Below are positions 1 through 5,449 of a DNA stretch of 7,393 nucleotides, piece after piece (positions within the stretch are counted from its first letter, which is position 1; every line of letters begins with the position of its first letter). The notes under the pieces were generated by a model. It had not been told where the DNA came from, searched no databases, and saw only the letters and a program-made list of their open reading frames with translations. The DNA is from Algoriphagus sp. (GTDB lineage Bacteria > Bacteroidota > Bacteroidia > Cytophagales > Cyclobacteriaceae), in the NCBI GenBank assembly GCA_023255285.1, contig JALRIY010000110.1, forward strand, positions 1 through 7,393, read 5' to 3'. A program made the position numbers and the translations under genes.

Positions 1-186
1 TTTCGCATTTAAATGGCCTTCTTCTCCCTGTGGGACAGCCAAATGAATGCTATTCAAAGGGTTTTGATACAATAACTCACGTTGCTTGGAGGAAACTACA
101 TCAAAAAGAGGAGCTATCAGTTTATCTAACTGATTTCCAATCTCTTTAGAATAACGCCAAGCCTTAATGGGTAAAAGTTCAGCCAT
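1..186 (-). CDS. DUF1015 family protein, N-terminal part (3' end outside window)
   Basis: The first 62 codons are visible, from ATG at 186-184 to base 1, and the frame is still open. The protein begins MAELLPIKAWRYSKEIGN and continues with APLFDVVSSKQRELLYQNP (about residues 25-43) and LNSIHLAVPQG (44-54). The 'PLFDVVS..QRE.LY.NPLNSIHL..P' pattern is what I recall as the conserved N-terminus of the DUF1015 family (full length about 400 residues), whose biochemical function is not established. No signal peptide or membrane segment is visible. The start is fixed by the overlap with the preceding accC gene: the sequence TGATG joins the accC stop to this ATG, sharing one A, so the two are probably co-transcribed and translationally coupled. 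In some Bacteroidota, as I recall, DUF1015 genes sit near serine-biosynthesis genes; whether that holds here lies outside the window. Family assignment is from memory of the pattern, not a search. Confidence 0.82.
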   Translation of the reverse strand, partial: MAELLPIKAWRYSKEIGNQLDKLIAPLFDVVSSKQRELLYQNPLNSIHLAVPQGEEGHLNAK

Positions 187-1682
187 CAGGTCAATCGTTT
201 GGTCCAGTGGGTGGTCTTGGTTTGATTTAACGGAGTTTTGGGATTCACTCGCTTATCTTCATCCTCAAAAAATTCAACTGCCAAGGCGGCAAGAAGATTT
301 TTTTCTTCTTCAGTAAACTGAGGCTCTAAGAATTCGGGCATAAAGTACCGCTCCACAAATTTGGTATCAAACTGCCCCGATTGAAAGGCATCGTGAGACA
401 AGGCAAAACGACAGAAATCTAAAGTCGTTTGAATACCGGTAATCCGGTAATCATCAATGGCACGAATCATTCGATCAATGGCTTCCTGTCGAGTAGCTCC
501 GTGCGCAATCAACTTGGCAATCATGGGATCGTAGTAAATCGGAATATCCATTCCTTCTTCAAACCCGTCATCCACTCGGATTCCAGGCCCTTGAGGACAG
601 CGATAGGTAGTCAACCTTCCAATATCTGGCAAAAAATTATTTTTCGGATCTTCAGCATAAACGCGAACTTCTATGGCATGTCCTTGGATGGTTAAATCCT
701 CTTGAACAAAGGAAAGCGGCTTTCCTTCAGCAATCCAGATTTGTTCCCGAACGAGGTCCTTGCCTGTAATCATCTCTGTCACAGGATGCTCTACCTGCAG
801 TCGGGTATTCATTTCAAGAAAATAAAAATTGAGTTGTTCGTCTACAATAAATTCCACGGTACCTGCACCATAATAATTGCAAGCCTTAGCAACCCCAATG
901 GCGGCCTCTCCCATCGCCTTTCGCATGACAGGACTGACCACAGCAGATGGCGCTTCTTCAATCACTTTCTGGTGACGCCTCTGAATGGAACATTCTCTTT
1001 CAAATAAATAAACTAAATTTTGGTGTTGATCCCCTAAAATCTGGATTTCAATATGTCGGGGAGAGGAAATATACTTTTCAATAAAAACCGCCCCATCACC
1101 AAAGGATGAGATGGCTTCTGAAACAGCTCGATTCATTTGTTCATCAAACTCTGCTTCTGATTCTACCACGCGCATTCCTTTGCCTCCTCCCCCAGCGGAA
1201 GCTTTAATCAAAATGGGATACCCAATCTCTTTTGCTTTAACTTTGGCTACAGCCAAATCAGAAATAGCTTCCTCCGTACCGGGTACGAGTGGAATAGAAT
1301 AGGCAGCAACCGCCTGCTTTGCCGCAAGCTTGGATCCCATTACCTCAATAGATGCTGGCGAGGGACCTATAAATAAAATACCAGCTTCCTGAACTTGCTT
1401 TGCAAAAGCTGCATTTTCTGATAGAAAACCGTACCCCGGATGGATTGCATCTACTCCTAACTCCTTACAAACCTCCAAAATTTTGTCGGCAACCAAATAG
1501 GACTGATTGGAAGGAGCTGGTCCTAGGCAACAGGCTTCATCAGCAAAACGAACATGTGGCGAAAGTCGATCGGCCTCAGAAAACACTGCTACAGTGCGAA
1601 TACCCATCTCACGGGCAGTACGCATAATCCGAAGTGCTATTTCACCTCGATTGGCTACCAATAGTTTGGTGATTTTTTTCAT
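186..1682 (-). CDS. accC: Acetyl-/acyl-CoA carboxylase, biotin carboxylase subunit
   Basis: This 498-residue protein should carry out ATP- and bicarbonate-dependent carboxylation of biotin on a carrier protein, the first half-reaction of acetyl-CoA (or propionyl-CoA) carboxylase, in the cytoplasm. The order is typical: N-terminal biotin carboxylase domain (KLLVANRGEIALRI, 6-19; HPGYGFLSEN, 81-90), ATP-grasp domain with glycine loop GGGGKG (164-169), and C-terminal carboxylase domain. Catalytic residues are in place by comparison with E. coli AccC: K239 in RRHQKV, E290 and N292-R294 in FLEMNTRLQVEHPVTE (288-303), E298, and the biotin-site R340 in GHAIEVR. It is about 50 residues longer than E. 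coli AccC (449); the tail (about 450-498) is acidic, then polar and basic, and contains no biotinyl AMKM motif, so this is a stand-alone subunit whose carrier and carboxyltransferase partners are not in the window. ATG start at 1682-1680 gives the usual N-terminus. It heads a minus-strand operon with the DUF1015 gene. Acetyl- versus propionyl-CoA specificity cannot be read from this subunit. Confidence 0.95.
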   Translation of the reverse strand: MKKITKLLVANRGEIALRIMRTAREMGIRTVAVFSEADRLSPHVRFADEACCLGPAPSNQSYLVADKILEVCKELGVDAIHPGYGFLSENAAFAKQVQEAGILFIGPSPASIEVMGSKLAAKQAVAAYSIPLVPGTEEAISDLAVAKVKAKEIGYPILIKASAGGGGKGMRVVESEAEFDEQMNRAVSEAISSFGDGAVFIEKYISSPRHIEIQILGDQHQNLVYLFERECSIQRRHQKVIEEAPSAVVSPVMRKAMGEAAIGVAKACNYYGAGTVEFIVDEQLNFYFLEMNTRLQVEHPVTEMITGKDLVREQIWIAEGKPLSFVQEDLTIQGHAIEVRVYAEDPKNNFLPDIGRLTTYRCPQGPGIRVDDGFEEGMDIPIYYDPMIAKLIAHGATRQEAIDRMIRAIDDYRITGIQTTLDFCRFALSHDAFQSGQFDTKFVERYFMPEFLEPQFTEEEKNLLAALAVEFFEDEDKRVNPKTPLNQTKTTHWTKRLT

Positions 1683-1743
1683 TAATCCACTAAAGTATAT
1701 TTTGGGCAGTTACTTCTAACTAAGACGAAATAAGGTATTTATT

Positions 1744-1768
1744 CCGAGCTTTCGAAGTTAAGGCTCGG
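1744..1768. repeat. GC-rich inverted repeat in the divergent spacer
   Basis: CCGAGC (1744-1749) and GCTCGG (1763-1768) are perfect inverted arms. Read as plus-strand RNA the pairing extends inward by one G-U and two A-U pairs, leaving a 7-base loop (1753-1759) that sits within the palindromic region TTCGAA. It stands out in AT-rich surroundings. It lies about 62 bases upstream of the accC start on the accC transcript side and just upstream of the -33 box of the rightward promoter. It could be an operator for one or both divergent genes or a hairpin in the accC leader; the sequence does not decide which. Confidence 0.5.
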
Positions 1769-1782
1769 TATAAAAACTGTTT

Positions 1783-1814
1783 TTTGCATCCAAGAAAGAT
1801 AAGTCTTATTTTTG
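1783..1814 (+). promoter_or_regulatory. Bacteroidota-type promoter for the oxoamine synthase gene
   Basis: TTTG at 1783-1786 and TATTTTTG at 1807-1814 are separated by 20 bases. This matches the known Bacteroidota sigma-factor consensus, a -33 TTTG and a -7 TAnnTTTG about 19-21 bases apart, at every defined position. Transcription would start near 1820, giving a leader of roughly 45 bases before the TTG start at 1866. A short palindrome, ATAAGTCTTAT (1799-1809), overlaps the -7 box and could bind a regulator, though it may be chance in AT-rich DNA. Confidence 0.7.
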
Positions 1815-1865
1815 GCTGTTTCAAAAACGAACCCAATTCCCCAAACACTCTAAATTCTTAAGACG

Positions 1866-3116
1866 TTGGATCTATTTGCAAAGTTAAAAACGAATATGGG
1901 CCCACTAGGCAAGCACTCTGAGTTTGCCGATGGCTATTGGTCATTCCCCAAACTAGAAGGTGAAATAGCTCCTAGAATGCATTTCAAGGGTAAAGAAGTC
2001 CTAACGTGGAGTTTGAACAACTACCTAGGATTAGCCAACCATCCTGAAGTACGAAAAGCAGATGCAGATGCAGCAGCAAAATGGGGAGCAGCCTATCCAA
2101 TGGGTGCACGAATGATGTCTGGACAAACCGACCTTCACGAGCAGTTGGAAGAAGAACTTGCGGCGTTTGTAGGCAAAGAAAAGTCCTACCTATTAAACTA
2201 TGGATACCAAGGCATCATGTCCGTCATAGATGCCCTCCTAGATAGAAAAGATGTAGTTGTTTATGATTCAGAATGTCATGCTTGTATTATCGATGCCTTG
2301 CGCATGCATCTGGGCAAACGCTATGTATTTCCACACAACGACATTGAAAATTGTGAAAAGCAACTTCAACGGGCTACTAAATTAGCAGAAGAAACAGGCG
2401 GAGGAATCCTCCTAATCACAGAAGGGGTATTCGGGATGACCGGTGACCAGGGTAAATTGAAGGAAATTGTAGCACTAAAAAAGAAATTTGACTTCCGCTT
2501 ATTGGTAGACGATGCTCATGGATTTGGAACAATGGGTACTACTGGAGCTGGTACAGGAGAAGAGCAAGGTGTGCAGGACAAAATTGATTTGTACTTCTCA
2601 ACTTTTGCAAAATCCATGGCTTCTATAGGTGCCTTCATCGCTGGCGATGCAGACGTGATCTTGTTTTTGAGATACAACATGCGCTCTCAAATTTTTGCCA
2701 AATCCCTGCCAATGCTGCTCGTAGAAGGAGCACTCAAGCGTCTCGACTTATTAAGAAGTCAGCCTGAGTTAAAAGACAACCTTTGGAAAATTGTCCATGC
2801 CTTGAGAAAGGGATTGGTTGAAAATGGATTTAGTACAGGAAAATCTAATTCTCCAGTTACCCCTGTTGTATTGAATGGCACCGTAGGAGAAGCAGCGGCA
2901 CTTTCAATGGACCTCAGAGAAAATTTTGGCATCTTCTGTTCAGTAGTAATTTATCCAGTAATCCCTAAAGGCATGATTATCTTACGATTAATTCCTACAG
3001 CTGTACATACATTGGATGATGTGAATTTGACTGTAAAAGCATTTGCTGCCGTAAAAGACAAGCTCGTCTCAGGGGTTTACAAGAATTCTGAACTTGCCCT
3101 TTCATTTGGAGAATAA
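1866..3116 (+). CDS. Alpha-oxoamine synthase family PLP enzyme (Kbl/BioF/SPT-like)
   Basis: This 416-residue enzyme belongs to the fold-type I PLP family that condenses an acyl-CoA or acyl-ACP with an amino acid, releasing CO2 in most members (2-amino-3-ketobutyrate CoA ligase, BioF, serine palmitoyltransferase, ALA synthase, cysteate acyltransferase). Visible landmarks: NNYLGLANHP (51-60), the PLP-stacking histidine in DSECHAC (H138), TEGVFGM (185-191), DDAH (D215-H218), the Schiff-base lysine K249 in STFAKSM, and the C-terminal arginine motif LRLIPTAVHT (R374). There is no signal peptide; it should be cytoplasmic. The start is TTG at 1866, since no ATG lies between the in-frame TAA at 1851 and codon 11, and MDLFAKLKTNMGPLG matches the N-terminus I recall for Bacteroidota homologues; ATG at codon 11 is the alternative. 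Upstream is a strong promoter candidate; no terminator is visible before the next gene. The substrate is not decidable: threonine catabolism, sphingolipid or sulfonolipid (capnine) synthesis all remain open, so I give no symbol. Confidence 0.88.
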   Translation: MDLFAKLKTNMGPLGKHSEFADGYWSFPKLEGEIAPRMHFKGKEVLTWSLNNYLGLANHPEVRKADADAAAKWGAAYPMGARMMSGQTDLHEQLEEELAAFVGKEKSYLLNYGYQGIMSVIDALLDRKDVVVYDSECHACIIDALRMHLGKRYVFPHNDIENCEKQLQRATKLAEETGGGILLITEGVFGMTGDQGKLKEIVALKKKFDFRLLVDDAHGFGTMGTTGAGTGEEQGVQDKIDLYFSTFAKSMASIGAFIAGDADVILFLRYNMRSQIFAKSLPMLLVEGALKRLDLLRSQPELKDNLWKIVHALRKGLVENGFSTGKSNSPVTPVVLNGTVGEAAALSMDLRENFGIFCSVVIYPVIPKGMIILRLIPTAVHTLDDVNLTVKAFAAVKDKLVSGVYKNSELALSFGE

Positions 3117-3133
3117 AAAAAAAGTAAAAAAAA
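3115..3133. other. Two phased A-tracts (possible bent DNA / UP-like element)
   Basis: A run of nine A (3115-3123, including the last two bases of the upstream stop codon) and a run of eight A (3126-3133) are separated by GT. Their centres are about 10.5 bases apart, one helical turn, which is the spacing that gives intrinsic bending. They lie roughly 47-65 bases upstream of the predicted start site of the small histone-like gene, close to where an UP element would sit. Function is inferred from position only. Confidence 0.45.
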
Positions 3134-3143
3134 GCGCCTTAGG

Positions 3144-3174
3144 ATTGAAATAGTAAGTATTTGGCCTATATTAG
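3144..3174 (+). promoter_or_regulatory. Promoter candidate for the histone H1-like gene
   Basis: ATTG (3144-3147), 19 bases, then TATATTAG (3167-3174) approximates the Bacteroidota TTTG/TAnnTTTG promoter with one mismatch in each box. The start site would be near 3180, leaving a leader of about 34 bases that ends in an A/T-rich stretch before ATG 3214. Its presence suggests the small gene is transcribed on its own as well as by possible read-through from the upstream enzyme gene. Confidence 0.5.
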
Positions 3175-3213
3175 ACCCATATAAACTTATCATCAACCCT
3201 AAAAACTTTTACT

Positions 3214-3390
3214 ATGAGCAGATTTAGCGACGTAAAAAATCTAGTAATGAGCTTGGAAGCTGACTTCGAAAAGTTCTACGACAAAGGAAATCAAGCTGCA
3301 GGTACCCGCGTAAGAAAAGGTATGCAAGATTTGAAAAACCTAGCACAAGCTATCCGTACTGAAGTACAGGACAAGAAAAACGCTGGTTGA
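3214..3390 (+). CDS. Histone H1-like (Hc1-type) small protein, 58 residues
   Basis: The reading frame runs ATG 3214 to TGA 3390 and encodes MSRFSDVKNLVMSLEADFEK followed by FYDKGNQAAGTRVRKGMQDL and KNLAQAIRTEVQDKKNAG. The GNQAAGTRVRKGMQDLK segment (25-41) matches the GNKAA..RVR/AGTRARK signature I know from the Hc1 histone H1-like family of Chlamydia and its short Bacteroidota relatives. It reads as two helices flanking that basic turn, with 11 K/R against 8 D/E, so only mildly basic; it lacks the lysine-rich C-terminal tail of chlamydial Hc1. It is expected to be a cytoplasmic, nucleoid-associated protein, but DNA binding by the short Bacteroidota forms is an inference here. A promoter candidate and A-tracts lie upstream and a strong terminator begins 8 bases after the stop, so it looks like a compact, possibly highly expressed transcription unit. 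No Shine-Dalgarno is visible. Confidence 0.85.
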   Translation: MSRFSDVKNLVMSLEADFEKFYDKGNQAAGTRVRKGMQDLKNLAQAIRTEVQDKKNAG

Positions 3391-3398
3391 TTCTAAAT

Positions 3399-3425
3399 AA
3401 AAAAGGTGGTTAGTCCACCTTTTTT
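3399..3425. terminator. Bidirectional intrinsic terminator
   Basis: AAAAAAGGTGG (3399-3409) pairs perfectly with CCACCTTTTTT (3415-3425) around the 5-base loop TTAGT. A T-run follows the stem on the plus strand and, because the 5' arm starts with A's, also on the minus strand. It ends the histone-like gene on the plus strand and is a second stop for transcripts of the convergent peptidase gene. Confidence 0.9.
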
Positions 3426-3431
3426 TATGAC

Positions 3432-3472
3432 AAAATAATAAAGTGGAGCCTAAAACTCCACTTTATTATTTT
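3432..3472 (-). terminator. Terminator of the peptidase gene, overlapping its coding end
   Basis: A perfect 17-base stem (3432-3448 with 3456-3472) closes a 7-base loop at 3449-3455. In the minus-strand transcript the 5' arm consists of the peptidase codons for ENNKVE, the loop holds the final F codon and the TAG stop (3452-3450), and the 3' arm ends in the U-rich TTATTATTTT. The GC core is short (GTGGAG/CTCCAC) and the rest of the stem AT-rich. It is followed on the same strand by the bidirectional hairpin at 3399-3425. Confidence 0.82.
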
Positions 3473-5288
3473 CTACCTGTATGTCTGCCATCCGCTTACT
3501 TGGATCAATTTCTACCGATTTAATTGTATCTACTGCTCGTTTTAAATTGATAGTAAGGGTTGGTTGTACCCAAGGCCAATCCTGAGTCAAAACAAGTTTT
3601 GGGAAATTCGTCTCTACTTTTTTATCTCCACGCATAATTTCCAATGGAAGATAAACCAACTCTTTGGTTCCATCTTTGTAGGTGACTACCAAATCTATAG
3701 GCATAGGCATGGCTCCTATTCGCTCCAAAATAATGGAAGTGCCTACTTCAGATGCCTTCACTTCCTTAACTGCGTAATCAATAGTTTTAGTAGTATACAC
3801 AAAGTATTCCTTATACCAATCCAATTCCAATCCACTTTCTTTTTCCATGACACGAATCAAGTCATTGACATTGGGGTGCTTAAACTTCCATGTATTCCAA
3901 TAGCGAAGCATACCCCGATCACGTACTTCCTCACCGATTACATAGCCCAACTGAGCCAAGAAAACAGCTCCTTTGCTGTACGCTGCTGCACCATAGGCTG
4001 AATTGGTTTGGTAGTGATCCGCATGGGTAGACATGGGTTCTTCCAAGCCAGACTTGACCAATCGATAATAGCCCCCATAAGAACCTCGATGTGGTGAAGC
4101 ATTTGTTTGAAATATAGATGCCATTGCCAAATTTGAAGCATAAGAAGTAAAGCCCTCATCCATCCAAGGGTACAAGGATTCATTGGAAGCCAAAACTCCA
4201 TGAAACCAACTATGGGCCAATTCATGCACCATAACTCCTACTAAACTTGGCAAAGAGCGCTCTCCAGTAATTAGGGTCGACATCGCATATTCCATACCGC
4301 CATCGCCACCTTGAACTACTGAAAACTGCTTGTAGGGATATTGTCCGAAATTCTTTGATAGGTAGTCGATCGCTTTGGGCGTATACTCCTTTAACTTTTC
4401 CCAATTTTCCGTTGTCTTCTCTCCAGGAATGTAAAAATGATGTACGGTAATGCCATTGGCCATCAGTACTTTATCGTGCTTATAATTGTTGTCAGCCGCC
4501 CACATGAAGTCATGGACTTGTGGTGCTACAAAATGCCAAGTCAGCGTATTCCCTTTTGGCTCAGGAACCTTCACTCCTTCATCTTGATATCCATGACCAA
4601 TTTGATTGGGATTTTGGAGGTAACCTGTCCCCCCAAGAGTGTAGGATTTATCGATGGTGATCTTCACATCAAAATCACCCCAAATTCCATAAAACTCTCT
4701 TCCTACATAGGGATTTGCATGCCATCCTTGCTCGTCGTAATTCGCCATCTTGGGATACCATTGCGACATGGAATAGCGAACCCCCTCTTCTGAATCTCTT
4801 CCAGAACGCCTTACTTGTAAAGGAACCTGACCTTCAAAAGACATTTCAAATTTTACGGAGCTATTCGGTAAAATGGGCTCCGTTAGGTCTACTTCCAAAA
4901 CAGTACCTACTTCTTTATAGCTCACTGGCCCACCATTCATGGTTAGATGCGTGGGATGCAGGTAGCCAATTTCTTCTGGAGCCAGTTTTGATATTCGGTC
5001 TTTTACACGCTGATCTGGATCTGCAATGGTTCGGGAGCGCACATCCATCATGCTCCCTGGTTGGAAGGCATTGTAGTAAAGATGGTAAAATACCCGAGTC
5101 AACGTATCTGGGGAATTATTGGTGTAGGCAAGCACCTGAGTACCTTGATACCGGTTGGTAGACACGTCCATAGTCACTTCCATTTGATAGGCAACAGCCT
5201 GTTGAAAACGACCATTTTGGGCATAGCTAAGTCCTACTGCCATAAAAAAGAAAAGTCCTAACCAGGACCTAAATATATAATTTGCCAT
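3450..5288 (-). CDS. Secreted M1-family zinc metallopeptidase
   Basis: This 612-residue protein is predicted to be an exported aminopeptidase-like gluzincin. An N-terminal signal peptide is visible (hydrophobic WLGLFFFMAVGL, 9-20; likely cleavage after SYA, residue 23). A beta-rich N-terminal domain follows (about 30-265), including transthyretin-like strands and the MSQWYPKM segment (174-181). The catalytic domain carries GGMEY (330-334), equivalent to the GAMEN exopeptidase motif, the zinc site HELAH (355-359) with third ligand E378 in DEGF exactly 18 residues on, and a catalytic-tyrosine motif AYSKGA (Y437) with a second tyrosine five residues earlier (Y432), as in LTA4 hydrolase. The C-terminal part (about 500-612) looks like a beta domain; no type IX secretion C-terminal domain or lipobox is evident, so periplasmic or outer-membrane-exposed location is open. 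ATG 5288 is chosen because it supplies the signal peptide. It is convergent with the histone-like gene and divergent from the Asp-box protein gene. Peptide specificity is unknown. Confidence 0.92.
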   Translation of the reverse strand: MANYIFRSWLGLFFFMAVGLSYAQNGRFQQAVAYQMEVTMDVSTNRYQGTQVLAYTNNSPDTLTRVFYHLYYNAFQPGSMMDVRSRTIADPDQRVKDRISKLAPEEIGYLHPTHLTMNGGPVSYKEVGTVLEVDLTEPILPNSSVKFEMSFEGQVPLQVRRSGRDSEEGVRYSMSQWYPKMANYDEQGWHANPYVGREFYGIWGDFDVKITIDKSYTLGGTGYLQNPNQIGHGYQDEGVKVPEPKGNTLTWHFVAPQVHDFMWAADNNYKHDKVLMANGITVHHFYIPGEKTTENWEKLKEYTPKAIDYLSKNFGQYPYKQFSVVQGGDGGMEYAMSTLITGERSLPSLVGVMVHELAHSWFHGVLASNESLYPWMDEGFTSYASNLAMASIFQTNASPHRGSYGGYYRLVKSGLEEPMSTHADHYQTNSAYGAAAYSKGAVFLAQLGYVIGEEVRDRGMLRYWNTWKFKHPNVNDLIRVMEKESGLELDWYKEYFVYTTKTIDYAVKEVKASEVGTSIILERIGAMPMPIDLVVTYKDGTKELVYLPLEIMRGDKKVETNFPKLVLTQDWPWVQPTLTINLKRAVDTIKSVEIDPSKRMADIQVENNKVEF

Positions 5289-5365
5289 ATTTATTTTTTC
5301 TTAAAGAAAATCAAAAAGCAAGCTTTCCCCAAATCCTGCGAAAAAAAATAAAGCTCTTGTACTTA

Positions 5366-5392
5366 ATTGAATTCCATTGAAGTAAATTCAAT
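5366..5392. repeat. Inverted repeat in the divergent spacer of the two exported-protein genes
   Basis: ATTGAATT (5366-5373) and AATTCAAT (5385-5392) are perfect 8-base inverted arms separated by 11 bases; a further ATTGAA starts at 5376, ten bases after the first. The site is roughly central between the divergent starts at 5288 and 5450 and could be an operator shared by them, or chance in AT-rich DNA. I found no convincing TTTG/TAnnTTTG promoter for either gene in 5289-5449. Confidence 0.3.
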
Positions 5393-5449
5393 CTATAAAA
5401 TCAGAAAAATTGGTTTTATTTAAAAAAATTGAAACCCATTCTTAGTCAC

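Noticed and set aside
1675..1700. Leftward promoter with -7 like TACTTTAG just before accC
   Set aside because: One mismatch in the -7 box, no TTTG at the proper distance, and the start site would fall on the start codon; too weak to annotate.
429..1719. Several plus-strand open frames of 63-101 codons opposite accC
   Set aside because: All lie antisense to intact biotin carboxylase motifs and have no family resemblance or start context.
3938..4404. Minus-strand open frames of 95 and 60 codons overlapping the peptidase gene in another frame
   Set aside because: The peptidase frame here carries the GGMEY, HELAH and AYSKGA motifs, so these are frame shadows, not evidence of a frameshift.
4437..5161. 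Plus-strand open frames of 118 and 148 codons antisense to the peptidase gene
   Set aside because: They mirror the well-supported M1 peptidase gene, overlap each other, and show low-complexity, unrecognisable translations.
5289..5449. Promoters for the peptidase and Asp-box genes
   Set aside because: Several TATTTTTT-like stretches occur on both strands, but none has a TTG/TTTG 19-21 bases upstream.
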